Assembly: GCF_009677585.1 (NCBI RefSeq)
Contig: NZ_WKYV01000021.1
Span: forward strand, 74,212-138,211
Length of the DNA: 64,000 nt
From: Lactonifactor sp. BIOML-A5
Lineage (GTDB): Bacteria; Bacillota; Clostridia; Lachnospirales; Lachnospiraceae
Direction: 5' to 3'
Part shown: positions 26,925-35,820 of the stretch, one piece after another
Numbering within the stretch: position 1 is the first letter of the stretch
How the letters are laid out: each line of letters begins with the position of its first letter
The notes under the pieces: model-generated
The model's input: only the letters and a program-made list of their open reading frames with translations
Databases searched by the model: none
What the model was told of the DNA's origin: nothing
Program-made: the position numbers and the translations under genes

Positions 26925-28028
26925 TTATTCATAATATGTTCCTGTCTGATAATGGGGAGTAAACTCTAGATTATAGCCATCAAGAGACAATTTGCTGTCA
27001 CTGAAATATACATCTACCGTAGCTACTTGCTCCGGTTTCCATGATTCCACCTGACTGGCATTGCCACTGGCAATAATACTCCCATCTCCATCTAACACAT
27101 TTACATCCGCATAGAAGTATTCAAAAGTACGATCTGTCGTATTCTTCATTGTCATTTTATAAGTCTTATAACCCCACTCGTCTTCAGTAGTATCGATTGT
27201 AAACCCTTCCGTCATCCTCTGAATGTTTTCTCTTACAGATTGCTGTTCCGCTGCAGATGAAGCATCTACCAATATATCTTCTACTGTTTCCTGATGCTTC
27301 TCATCTACTTTCAAGCCATAATCTTCAATAAACTTCTGCAACAGCATTGAACGTTTTGCATAGACATCTGTCCATTGAGTATAATATGTATTATAATCTA
27401 CTGTATAATGCTTTGTAGCCTCTTTGGCTGCACGTACATAATCAATGTATGTACGAACATCATCTTGCAAGTCGGCATTGTCAAAGGTTTTGTCATAGTA
27501 TGGTTCAATTTCTGCCAATTCAATATCACAATATTCGCTGAATATATCCGGATCTTCATACCCCTTACCCTGCTTTGTGTATTCATCGGATTTATCCCAA
27601 CGATTCATTAGTCCCTTAGACATAGCACGCATATACTGTCCGTCTACAGATAATTCATACTTGCATTTCTCAACCATTTCTTTGCAATCTTCATAATCGC
27701 CAAGAGCAGCAAATTTTTCGCTTGCTTCCTCAAATCTTTCATCCTCATAAAGCTCAACCGCCGCTTTATAATTTCTTGCATCCGCAGTCATTATATAATA
27801 GCCTGCAATACAAGCGATGACAAGAACCACTATAACTGCACCTATGGCAATTATCTTCTTCGAAAAATGTTTCACATCTTTCTTTTCTGATGAAACAGGT
27901 TCTTTCTGCTGCTCTGTAACCTTTTTTTCTTCCTTTTTCATTTCGTCAATCGGATATCCACAGTGTGGGCATTTCCCGGCCTTGTCACTGATTTCACGAT
28001 TGCACTCCGGACACTTAATCAATGCCAT
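26925..28028 (-). CDS. Zinc-ribbon membrane protein with tetratricopeptide-like and C-terminal beta domains
   Basis: A 367-residue protein of unknown function. The start MALIKCPECNREISDKAGKCPHCGYPI is a zinc ribbon with two CxxC pairs. A charged linker is followed by one membrane segment (about 60-82, KIIAIGAVIVVLVIACIAGY), then helical repeat-like sequence (YEDERFEEASEKFAALGDYEDCKEM). The C-terminal ~100 residues look like an FxLYD-type beta domain (YKMTMKNTTDRTFEYFYADVNV). The topology suggests a cytoplasmic ribbon and an exported C-terminal part. GGGAGG upstream supports the ATG at 28028. No neighbour suggests its role. Confidence 0.8.
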   Translation of the reverse strand: MALIKCPECNREISDKAGKCPHCGYPIDEMKKEEKKVTEQQKEPVSSEKKDVKHFSKKIIAIGAVIVVLVIACIAGYYIMTADARNYKAAVELYEDERFEEASEKFAALGDYEDCKEMVEKCKYELSVDGQYMRAMSKGLMNRWDKSDEYTKQGKGYEDPDIFSEYCDIELAEIEPYYDKTFDNADLQDDVRTYIDYVRAAKEATKHYTVDYNTYYTQWTDVYAKRSMLLQKFIEDYGLKVDEKHQETVEDILVDASSAAEQQSVRENIQRMTEGFTIDTTEDEWGYKTYKMTMKNTTDRTFEYFYADVNVLDGDGSIIASGNASQVESWKPEQVATVDVYFSDSKLSLDGYNLEFTPHYQTGTYYE

Positions 28029-28130
28029 ATAGTATTCCTCCCTCATGCTTTTCAATTTTTGCAATATTCTTTAAAACATCGCATCCATCAATATTTATTT
28101 TATCACGACTTAATGTAAATTCCGACATAA

Positions 28131-28391
28131 ATTTATAATTATCTTCAAAACTTTTCCTCCTCTCCGTCCACAAGTGCTGAAGAAGCCGAGCCGATTTTTG
28201 CTGTCATAGCAAAGACAAGAAATATCCCCATGGAACAAGCGCGAGTTATCTTCAAATCCTTATTTTTGTTTGCTCATGGATATGCCAGTATGTTCGCAAA
28301 CAACGATATGGAATACGATGAAGAAACCATTTTATCGGATTTAGATTTAATATTTGATGGTACGCTATATGCGTTAAAAGGAGGAATATAG
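28131..28391 (+). pseudogene. C-terminal remnant of a TetR-family regulator
   Basis: The frame ending in TAG at 28391 reads the C-terminal ligand domain of a TetR regulator (SLFLFAHGYASMFANNDMEY, then DLDLIFDGTLYALKGGI). It is open only back to a stop at 28128, with no start codon and no DNA-binding domain upstream. It is therefore a 5'-deleted gene. The GGAGG near its end serves as ribosome site for the following CPBP gene, showing that the two once formed an operon. Confidence 0.75.
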
Positions 28392-28392
28392 A

Positions 28393-29062
28393 GTGTATCG
28401 TTTATATAAGAAAAATGTATTGAACTTTTCTTTGGCGTGGATTATTGCCTATGTTGTTTTACTTAGTGCTGCTGACAGCTTATCGGTTTCGCTCGGTTTT
28501 GAAAAGATAATCACCGCACCTGTGAGTATGGTCTTTGCCCTGCTTATGTTCTTTCATGGGGAGCCTAAAAAATTATTTATACTTTATTCCGCTTGGTTTG
28601 ATGATAAGCGTTAATTTGTGGAATGGCGTTACAATGAATGTTTCTGTATTGGAGACCGTTCTATTTATTCTGAGTATGCTTTGTGTAGGATTTATTGAGG
28701 AAGTTATCTTCCGTGGTTTTCTTTTCAAAGCGATGTGTAAGGACAATATAAGGTTAGCGATTTTTGTTTCAAGTATTACCTTTGGCCTGGGGCATATTGT
28801 AAACTTGCTGAACGGCAGAGAGTTGTTACCCACGCTTTTACAAATCTGCTATGCAACCGCAATAGGCTTTTTATTTACGATTATTTTCTATAAAGGAAAA
28901 AGCCTTTTGCCGTGTATCATTACACATAGCATTTTCAATTCAATAGCTATCTTTGCTGTTCAAAGAACGCAAATGTTCAGTATCATCACCTCCATTCTAT
29001 TATGCGTTATTTCTCTCGGATATGCGTTATGGATATTGAAAAGAGCTGAAAAGTCTGCTTAA
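28393..29062 (+). pseudogene. Frameshifted CPBP-family intramembrane protease
   Basis: Two overlapping frames together make one CPBP (Abi/CaaX-like) membrane protease. The first starts at GTG 28393 (AAGGAGG upstream) and covers the N-terminal helices to about 28560. The second carries the remainder, including the catalytic motifs EEVIFRG, FGLGH and the His in THSIFN. Removing one base, for instance one G of GGGG near 28558, joins them as FFHGSLKNYLYF. It is thus disrupted by a single-base change, or a sequencing error. It follows the TetR remnant. Confidence 0.75.
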
Positions 29063-29226
29063 TTTGACCTCTTATCCATGTCAAGTGCGATAAATCCTGC
29101 CGTAACTGCCAGTGCAAGCATAATGTCATGTTCTCCAAAGGGATTTATCACTATGGAATACAACAAAAATGCTGTACAAATCAGTAATACGGCTACTACA
29201 ATCCTACGCAAAATTTTTTTATTCAT
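29059..29226 (-). CDS. Small membrane protein (55 aa)
   Basis: Short gene starting MNKKILRRIVVAVLLIC with GGAGGGGG nine bases upstream. It has two predicted membrane segments (about 8-28 and 35-49) and a charged end DMDKRSN. It lies 18 bp after an intact CPBP protease gene on the same strand, and its end overlaps the convergent frameshifted CPBP gene by four bases. The function is unknown; it is probably the third gene of the TetR-CPBP operon. Confidence 0.65.
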   Translation of the reverse strand: MNKKILRRIVVAVLLICTAFLLYSIVINPFGEHDIMLALAVTAGFIALDMDKRSN

Positions 29227-29244
29227 CTGCAAGCCCCCTCCCTT

Positions 29245-30084
29245 TCAATTTACATAAATTCCCATTTTTTTCCGCTTCTTTGCAATCATCATAATAAACG
29301 CCAGTGAAAGGACATTTGACAAAACGATCCGCAGAATACTCAATTCGTCCGCACCGGTCTGCGTAACTATATGAAGGGAATTCGTTATGAAATTATTAAA
29401 AAAATGTTCAAACATTCCCGCCCAGATGGTTCCTGTCAATGCAGCACACATGCCCCACTCATATCCCAGAATTCCTGCAAGCAGGATATATCCTGCCGCC
29501 ATCACCACGGCTGTTGGTATATTCATACTTCCATCCAGCACCCAGACCACCACCATCACCACATGCCATAGTCCAAATAGCAATGCCTGAATCAGATTAC
29601 TTATTTTCTCCGGATACACAGTCTTTGCCATCTGCAGAAACAATCCGCGGAACAAACCTTCTTCTGCCAGCACATTCAGAATATTTCCTGCGATACAGAT
29701 GGATACCGTAGCGAAGGATAGTCCTGTTATATTCTGACTGGTCAATGCAAAATTGGAAATGTAAAAACGTAGTCCAGGCTGTCTTCCCATGGCCATTAAT
29801 ATCATGTATTCTACGCCATAGGAAATAGCAAAGGAACTAACCCCTAAAGATAATCCCAGCACAGCGCTGCCTAAAATGCCTTTTCTACGAAATCCCAGCC
29901 AACAAAGATTTTTCCCTGACAAATAAAGTATGACTCCAATCAATGCAATGGCAAACAGCTTACAGAAAACATTTTCAGCTAAAATTGTCTGGTCTGTCCT
30001 GATAAAGAGGAATTCTACATACTCCGCTATACTGCATAATAAAAAAACACATAGAATGCCCCATAGGATTTTCCTCTGCTTCAT
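29245..30084 (-). CDS. CPBP-family intramembrane metalloprotease
   Basis: A polytopic membrane protein of 279 residues with the CPBP/Abi catalytic signatures: EEGLFRG (Glu pair and Arg), FGLWH (His) and a downstream membrane segment. Family members process prenylated or peptide substrates, or act in bacteriocin immunity, in the membrane. It overlaps the upstream TetR gene by four bases, so the regulator controls it. The same TetR-CPBP pairing is seen in decayed form just downstream in opposite orientation. Confidence 0.9.
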   Translation of the reverse strand: MKQRKILWGILCVFLLCSIAEYVEFLFIRTDQTILAENVFCKLFAIALIGVILYLSGKNLCWLGFRRKGILGSAVLGLSLGVSSFAISYGVEYMILMAMGRQPGLRFYISNFALTSQNITGLSFATVSICIAGNILNVLAEEGLFRGLFLQMAKTVYPEKISNLIQALLFGLWHVVMVVVWVLDGSMNIPTAVVMAAGYILLAGILGYEWGMCAALTGTIWAGMFEHFFNNFITNSLHIVTQTGADELSILRIVLSNVLSLAFIMMIAKKRKKMGIYVN

Positions 30085-30650
30085 TTGCTGCCTCCGCCCT
30101 GGTACTGCTTCTTCAGCGCTTCAAATCCATCCGTGAGAAAACTGCTGATTGCCTCCTCGTTTAGATCCACGTAGGAAGTGGCAACCATAGAGGCAATGCC
30201 GTGAATGTAAAATACCATCTCTGTCTGAAAACGGTACGCTGTTTCATAATCCAGTCCAGTTTCTGAGGAAAGCAGTTGAATGATGTCATGCATCTCTGCT
30301 TTTCCGTCACTTTCCTGCTCCTTGGAGCGGTCGCGCATAAAAAGTAATCGAAACAACTCTCTTTCCTCTTTTGCGAATCGGATATAGGTCATCCCGATTC
30401 CCTTGTAGGGCGGATACATTCCTTTTTCCATGTCCTCCTGTACACAGCTTTGATACACCGCTCTGGCTGCTTTCAATACTTCCTGCTGTACCTCTTCCAT
30501 ATTTTGAAATACTGTAAAAATGGGACTTGCGGAGCTTCCAAGCTGCGCACTCAGAGTTCTGGCTGACAATGCTTGTGCACCGCTGCTTTTAATAATATGT
30601 AGTGCGGCCTGTATGATTTCCTCTCTGGAAAACTTTGCTTTTGGCGGCAT
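30081..30650 (-). CDS. TetR/AcrR-family regulator of the CPBP operon
   Basis: A 189-residue repressor with N-terminal helix-turn-helix (FSREEIIQAALHIIKSSGAQALSAR..) and a TetR C-terminal helical domain. The ATG at 30650 is preceded by GGAGGGG. A palindrome TAATACA-CA-TGTATTA (30683-30698) lies just upstream and is a likely autoregulatory operator. It is translationally coupled to the CPBP protease gene. Confidence 0.9.
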   Translation of the reverse strand: MPPKAKFSREEIIQAALHIIKSSGAQALSARTLSAQLGSSASPIFTVFQNMEEVQQEVLKAARAVYQSCVQEDMEKGMYPPYKGIGMTYIRFAKEERELFRLLFMRDRSKEQESDGKAEMHDIIQLLSSETGLDYETAYRFQTEMVFYIHGIASMVATSYVDLNEEAISSFLTDGFEALKKQYQGGGSK

Positions 30651-30682
30651 GTTCTTCCCCTCCTGCTTTACTTTCATCTTTC

Positions 30683-30698
30683 TAATACACATGTATTA
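30683..30698. promoter_or_regulatory. Palindromic operator upstream of the TetR gene
   Basis: Seven-base arms TAATACA and TGTATTA with a two-base centre, 33 bp upstream of the TetR start codon. Size and position fit a TetR autoregulatory site; binding is inferred. Confidence 0.55.
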
Positions 30699-30755
30699 AA
30701 ACGCCTGTATTTATTATAGAAAGAACGTCTCATACTGTCAAGAGGGTTTTCTGTT

Positions 30756-31523
30756 TTACAATCCAAGACTGGAAAGCCACCCTGCTAGCTTCTGCTCCCT
30801 GCTTTTCAAGTCTCCCGTTTCCCCTTGATATTTTCCCAGATGCTTTTCACCTGCTATGACGCCATCCATCATGTACAGCACCCGCTGTGTTTTCGCCGCT
30901 ACCTTTACATCATGGGTAACAAGAAGGATAGTTGTACCCTTTTCATTTATTTTCAGCAGTATATTCATAATCTCTTCGGCAGCTTTTGAGTTAAGCGCCC
31001 CGGTAGGCTCATCTCCGAAAAGAATTTCCGGCTGGTTCATCAGCGCCCGGCAGATGGATGCCCGTTGAAGCTGGCCGCCGGATGCCTGTGTAATATGACG
31101 GTCCGCCAACTGCAAAATTCCTGTCTGTTCCATGAGCTTTTTGCCCCGGTCCTTGATTTCCTGCTTTGTTTCCCTCTTTGAGAGGCAGGCGGACAGGAGA
31201 ATGTTGTCAAATAAATTCAGGTTTTTCAGAAGGTTGCTCTGCTGGAAAACAAAGCCCATCCTATGCAGGCGGATTTCTGCCAGCTCGTCCTCTGACAATG
31301 CAGAAAAATCCATATCACAAAACCTGACGCTTCCCTGTGTTGCCCTGTCCATACCGCTGATGGCATATAAAAGGGTGGATTTCCCTGAGCCGGAGGGTCC
31401 CATGACAGAGATAAATTCTCCTTTTTCTACAGCTATACTGACATCGTGCAGCACCCTATGTCTGTTGTTTTTCCCCATTTCATATTCTTTGGTGAGATGT
31501 TTTACTTCCAGTATTGTATTCAT
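30756..31523 (-). CDS. ABC exporter ATP-binding protein
   Basis: A 255-residue ATPase of the LolD/MacB group: Walker A GPSGSGKST, signature SGGQLQRAS, Walker B ILFGDEPTGALN, H-loop VTHD. It is located 70 bp after the FtsX-type permease gene (31594-33927) on the same strand and energises it. Start supported by GAGGTTAAT. The TetR gene at 34044 with a shared operator probably controls the pair. Confidence 0.95.
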   Translation of the reverse strand: MNTILEVKHLTKEYEMGKNNRHRVLHDVSIAVEKGEFISVMGPSGSGKSTLLYAISGMDRATQGSVRFCDMDFSALSEDELAEIRLHRMGFVFQQSNLLKNLNLFDNILLSACLSKRETKQEIKDRGKKLMEQTGILQLADRHITQASGGQLQRASICRALMNQPEILFGDEPTGALNSKAAEEIMNILLKINEKGTTILLVTHDVKVAAKTQRVLYMMDGVIAGEKHLGKYQGETGDLKSREQKLAGWLSSLGL

Positions 31524-31593
31524 ATTAACCTCATTTCTGCTTTTCTTTTAATGAATATAGTTTTATTCCAATCTTGGAAAAAAGGTGCTTGCT

Positions 31594-33927
31594 CTATTTT
31601 GCTGCCAGCATGGCGTGGATACTCTGAATCGTCTGCCTGCACAGAATCATGGCTGCGGCTACTGCCAGCATCAATGACAGAGGGCATAAAAGCCAGGTAT
31701 ACATAGGATTTACCACAAATGTTATATCCGAGATTCCTGATATAAGCAGTCCTGCCAGCTTCTCACCCAGCAGGTTCGCCGCCAGTATCCCAAAAGCCAC
31801 TCCTGCTGCCAGGAGTAAGACTGCACGGGTAAGGTATTGCTTCATGATATGATTGACTGTAAACCCCAGGCTTTTCATCACTGCAGTCTGTCTGGCCTCC
31901 TTTGTCATGAGCATCTTGAAAAACATGCCTGTTATCAGGGCTGCCACAGCAAGAGAAAGTACAAAAGCGGATTTCGCCACCAAACGCAGCTGATCGAGCA
32001 CCCCGCCCAGCGTTTGATCCACATATTCCGTTACATCCGTTACCTTCGCCGGATGGAATATTTTACTGTATTCCAATCTCTTTTCCTCCCGGGAAACCCC
32101 CTCCTTCAGGTTGATATTCACCGTGAACCATATCACTTGTTCCATTTCCATAGGAAGAATAGCTTTCGCTGTTTTTCCCCCGTTGGTGACGTCCTGATAG
32201 ATACCGGATACAGTCATCTGGCGTTCCTCGCCTCCCGCAACCAGAATCAGACTGTCTCCCGGTTCCTTCTGATACTCTTTTGCATTCATGGTTGACAGCG
32301 CAATTTCATTTTCCTTCTGTGGTGCAGAGCCTTTTGTATACTCCAGAGGGAATTGGTTAAAATCTCCGATTTCCACCTTCATATTGTCGTATGTACCCTC
32401 ACTGTTCGACACCTTAAAAGTGCAGGTAAACAAAGCCGAATACTTGGAAACATCCCCATCCTTTTTCAAATATTCTTCCGTTTCCTTATATCTTGCAATA
32501 ATATCCGGCGTATGCTGCAGGTCAAGACGGAGATCGCATTTTCCCGCACCCATGTAGGTGACAAAGTTTGGTGACTCTAAGGTATCTAGAAGGTTAACGG
32601 GAACGATCATCAAAAAGGTGCAGAGAACAAACACAAAGCATAGAAGCCCGTACATCCGGAAGTGCTCCAATACCTCCTTCACTCCGAGAAACATGTTTAC
32701 ATCTTTTATCCGGCTGTGGGAGAGAGTATATTTTCCTGTCCTTGATCCTTTGTCCGGTGCCATGCCAAGACGCAGTGCCTCCAGTGCGGAAATCTGGCGG
32801 AAACGGCGCAGAATCACCATACAAAAGATAATAATTGCAACAAAAACAATTCCAGCGCCTGTAACAGGAAGCAGCCAGTTCCATATGGTCTGCTTTCCTT
32901 TTCCCATGTACAGAGAAATATTTGCTGTAAACAAGTTTCCTGCAAACAGAGATAGCAAATAACCCAGCACGCAGGCAAAAGCAGAGATAGCCGTGTATTT
33001 CACCATATAAAGTTTCCTGATATTCTGATTTGAAATCCCTATGGCCTTCATCACACCAATTTCCCGGTAATCCTCCTCTATGGTGGTGAGCATGGTAAAC
33101 CGCAGGCAAAGCGCGGCAATCAAGACCAGCAGACAGGCAATGAAGATAATGACAGATGCGGCGATCCCGTCCGACATTCCATTAATCACCTTCACCAGGT
33201 AATAGCCCATTGCCGTACCCTTTTGGGGCATATTGGAATCCTGGTAAAGTGTTTCCAGCTCCTGTATCCTGGACATATCATGAAGCTGAAATTCAATTAA
33301 ATATTCAATTTCACCTAAATGTTCATGCAAAAGTTCCCAATCTCCGTCACTGACCAGAAAACGCTTGGAATTTATCATGGAGGGGTTCATCAGGCTGTCA
33401 CGTAAAAACGCTACAATGGTAAAATCCTTAGCAAAATCTCCATCCACCACCTGTACTTTGTCCCCGGGATGCAGATTGTATCGCTGCATATGATAGATTG
33501 GTACTGCTATTTCCCCATCTGATACCTGTAATACCTGATTATCTGTATCCAAAAGATAGTCAAACTGCTGATTCTGCCTGACAAAGGAGTTTTCCATCAA
33601 GCTGTCAGCCTCTGATTGCTCCCGGCCTCCTATGTAAATATTGGCCCCATTGATTCCCAAAAGCTCAACGGTCTGCTGTGCCTTAACAAGACTGCGGTTT
33701 TCCCTTACAAAATTGTCCAGTTCCGTCTGTTCCACTTCTCCGGCATGGAGCTGCGAGAAGTGAGCCACATCCGCACTCGCAAGCAGTGTATCCATGGAAC
33801 CTGACAGCGTAAGGATAATCGTAATTGCACCTGACACCAACATTGCAGCCAGAATAAAAAATCCGCATAAGGAGGCGGTAATTATCCGGTTTCTCTTTAA
33901 ATCATTTTTTAACATGTGAAGCATCAT
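31594..33927 (-). CDS. FtsX-family ABC exporter permease (777 aa)
   Basis: Large two-domain permease: N-terminal membrane anchor (about 15-40), extracytoplasmic domain, three membrane segments near 255-400, then a second set beginning near 425 and ending near 765. It pairs with the downstream ATPase. Starts at adjacent ATGs 33927/33924 are possible, with AGGG upstream. A 17-bp site at 33993-34009 closely resembles the site upstream of the divergently placed TetR regulator's own gene, implying repression by it. The substrate is unknown. Confidence 0.92.
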   Translation of the reverse strand: MMLHMLKNDLKRNRIITASLCGFFILAAMLVSGAITIILTLSGSMDTLLASADVAHFSQLHAGEVEQTELDNFVRENRSLVKAQQTVELLGINGANIYIGGREQSEADSLMENSFVRQNQQFDYLLDTDNQVLQVSDGEIAVPIYHMQRYNLHPGDKVQVVDGDFAKDFTIVAFLRDSLMNPSMINSKRFLVSDGDWELLHEHLGEIEYLIEFQLHDMSRIQELETLYQDSNMPQKGTAMGYYLVKVINGMSDGIAASVIIFIACLLVLIAALCLRFTMLTTIEEDYREIGVMKAIGISNQNIRKLYMVKYTAISAFACVLGYLLSLFAGNLFTANISLYMGKGKQTIWNWLLPVTGAGIVFVAIIIFCMVILRRFRQISALEALRLGMAPDKGSRTGKYTLSHSRIKDVNMFLGVKEVLEHFRMYGLLCFVFVLCTFLMIVPVNLLDTLESPNFVTYMGAGKCDLRLDLQHTPDIIARYKETEEYLKKDGDVSKYSALFTCTFKVSNSEGTYDNMKVEIGDFNQFPLEYTKGSAPQKENEIALSTMNAKEYQKEPGDSLILVAGGEERQMTVSGIYQDVTNGGKTAKAILPMEMEQVIWFTVNINLKEGVSREEKRLEYSKIFHPAKVTDVTEYVDQTLGGVLDQLRLVAKSAFVLSLAVAALITGMFFKMLMTKEARQTAVMKSLGFTVNHIMKQYLTRAVLLLAAGVAFGILAANLLGEKLAGLLISGISDITFVVNPMYTWLLCPLSLMLAVAAAMILCRQTIQSIHAMLAAK

Positions 33928-33992
33928 AAGTCAGCCCTGCCTTCCTGTGTACAAAATTATACTGGTGTTTTTTATATGATATACGTCTTTAG

Positions 33993-34009
33993 ACCGTCTG
34001 TCTGTCGGT
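33993..34009. promoter_or_regulatory. Putative TetR operator upstream of the exporter genes
   Basis: The sequence ACCGTCTGTCTGTCGGT has imperfect dyad symmetry and matches the site ACCGACAATCTGTCGAT at 34713-34729 in 13 of 17 positions. It lies 66 bp upstream of the permease start. The pair suggests one regulator acting on both promoters. Confidence 0.5.
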
Positions 34010-34043
34010 GGCTGTGTAAAAAACAAAGAGACTTTTTGTCCCC

Positions 34044-34679
34044 TTATTTTTCGCTATCCAGAAAAAGAGGAAGTATTGCTTCCTGCATACTGCCCCGCTC
34101 CATCCCCAGAAGCCGTTCTAAATTGTAGATAAATGCCTCTATTTTTATTCGTTTTATTTCCCCATCATTCTGGGCAAGGTCATCAAATACCGTATTGGAA
34201 TACAGCAGAGTCATTTCCACCACTTCCGCTGGATAATCCGTGTGACATATCCCCTGTTCTATGGCTTCTTCTATCAACTCTGTAACCAGAGGATTAACTT
34301 CCGCAAGCAGGCTTTCCTGCAGCTTCTGGTGCAATAATGCATTCTGAGGCTTATGTACCTGCTCCATAATCACACTTCCAGCAGGACTCTCTACATTGAG
34401 TGCACGTACAGCCAGTGTAAGGCGCTGCAGAACCGGCACTTCTTTTTGAAGGACAATACTTTTTGCCTTAGAAATTAACCTGTCTGTGATACGGTCAATC
34501 ATGGCGTTCAGAATGTCTTCTTTTGACTTAAAGTGATAGTATAGGGTCCCTCTGGCAATTCCAACCTCATTCAAAATATCATTGGTACTGGTATGGTCAA
34601 AACCTTTTGTCCCAAACAATCTCTCTGCCACATCCAGTATTTCATTTCTGCGTTCCTTCGCGTCTTTTACCATGCGCAT
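34044..34679 (-). CDS. TetR/AcrR-family regulator of the ABC exporter
   Basis: A 211-residue regulator. The N-terminal helix-turn-helix is clear (EILDVAERLFGTKGFDHTST, then IARGTLYYHFKSKEDIL). The start at 34679 has GGTGG eight bases upstream. It lies directly before the ABC exporter genes on the same strand. Matching 17-bp sites upstream of itself (34713) and of the exporter (33993) point to control of both. Confidence 0.9.
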   Translation of the reverse strand: MRMVKDAKERRNEILDVAERLFGTKGFDHTSTNDILNEVGIARGTLYYHFKSKEDILNAMIDRITDRLISKAKSIVLQKEVPVLQRLTLAVRALNVESPAGSVIMEQVHKPQNALLHQKLQESLLAEVNPLVTELIEEAIEQGICHTDYPAEVVEMTLLYSNTVFDDLAQNDGEIKRIKIEAFIYNLERLLGMERGSMQEAILPLFLDSEK

Positions 34680-34712
34680 TACTTCTACCACCGTTTCATT
34701 ACAAATTTGTAT

Positions 34713-34729
34713 ACCGACAATCTGTCGAT
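34713..34729. promoter_or_regulatory. Putative TetR operator upstream of its own gene
   Basis: ACCGACA-ATC-TGTCGAT, a near-perfect dyad 34 bp upstream of the TetR start, similar to the site at 33993-34009. Probably autoregulatory. Confidence 0.55.
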
Positions 34730-34800
34730 AACACTTTATCATGAATACACATGCATGTCAATTTAATCCGCCACAACTTCGCTGCCCCAGCTGCTAAAAT

Positions 34801-35706
34801 TTATGATTCCCCGGGCTGTTTTTCTGTATCAATATAATATTCTTTCGTCAAATCCAAAAAGAGGTTTATAACAGGATTGTTATTATTAGGATTCACCACA
34901 CACACATAGGCATCCGTATATTCGGAGTCAAACTTGATAGAATGATAATGCGGATTATTCAACGATGTGGGATCATATGGATTTGAAATCGTAAGTCCAT
35001 TTTCTGACAACACCTTAAAATATGCAATTTCCGACGAAGGTACTTCGACCTGATGTACATCTGCGAGATCAAAACGGCCTTTGAATATTTTATTCACCTG
35101 ATAGCCATTGGGCCCTGTAAAATAAAATGTTTCCCCTGCAAGATCATGATATTCCAGTGACTGTTTGCCTGACAGCCTGTGATGTGACGACATAACAATA
35201 AGAGCATCTACTTTTTTCAGCTGCTTAACATCAAATCCCAATTCATGCCAATGAGGGAAATCAAGGCCCATTGCAATGTCTATGCTTCCATTAGTCAGCC
35301 CTTTGATCTGCTCCCAGGAAAACAATTTGCTGCACTGTATTTGCAATGACGGGAAGTCTTCACGGAGTTTATTGATTATTGACAAAAAAATATACTCTGC
35401 ATAATATCCCGCCTGAAAAGAGATTGATAAAGAACCGCTCTTCCCTTCTGTAGCCATCTCTGCCATTCTTAGGGCATAGTCCATCTGTAAAAGCGCTTCT
35501 TTCACACCATCGTACAGTATCTGTCCAGGCTTTGTAAGACACAGAGGTTTGCTGTTTCGATTGAAAAGTGCATACCCCAATTCGTCCTCCAACATCTGTA
35601 TCTGTCGGCTGATTGTCGGCTGAGATGTGTAAGCCTGTCTTGCCGAGTGAGTAAAATTCCCGGTTTCGGCAACGGAAATAAAATACTTGAGCTGTAATAA
35701 AGTCAT
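34801..35706 (-). CDS. LysR-family transcription regulator
   Basis: A 301-residue activator-type regulator. The N-terminal winged helix reads MTLLQLKYFISVAETGNFTH, continuing SARQAYTSQPTISRQI, followed by a two-lobed effector-binding domain. GGAGG precedes the ATG at 35706. It is the last gene of the minus-strand block containing the glycyl radical enzyme, separated from it by a strong hairpin at 35769-35806. It may therefore have its own promoter and regulate the catabolic genes; no site was proven. Confidence 0.92.
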   Translation of the reverse strand: MTLLQLKYFISVAETGNFTHSARQAYTSQPTISRQIQMLEDELGYALFNRNSKPLCLTKPGQILYDGVKEALLQMDYALRMAEMATEGKSGSLSISFQAGYYAEYIFLSIINKLREDFPSLQIQCSKLFSWEQIKGLTNGSIDIAMGLDFPHWHELGFDVKQLKKVDALIVMSSHHRLSGKQSLEYHDLAGETFYFTGPNGYQVNKIFKGRFDLADVHQVEVPSSEIAYFKVLSENGLTISNPYDPTSLNNPHYHSIKFDSEYTDAYVCVVNPNNNNPVINLFLDLTKEYYIDTEKQPGES

Positions 35707-35768
35707 AACAACCTCCACACAGGGTATTCCTATACTCGTATCCTTGAAAATCCATTTTCACTATAGCA

Positions 35769-35806
35769 CACAAACAGGGCATCTGCAATAAGATGCCCTG
35801 TTTGTG
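35769..35806. terminator. Perfect 16-bp hairpin after the P5C-reductase-like gene
   Basis: Arms at 35769-35784 and 35791-35806 (CACAAACAGGGCATCT and its complement) with a six-base loop. It sits between the end of the reductase gene (35821) and the LysR start. The U run is weak on the minus strand, so termination efficiency is uncertain. Confidence 0.7.
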
Positions 35807-35820
35807 ATTCTGGTTCGAAG

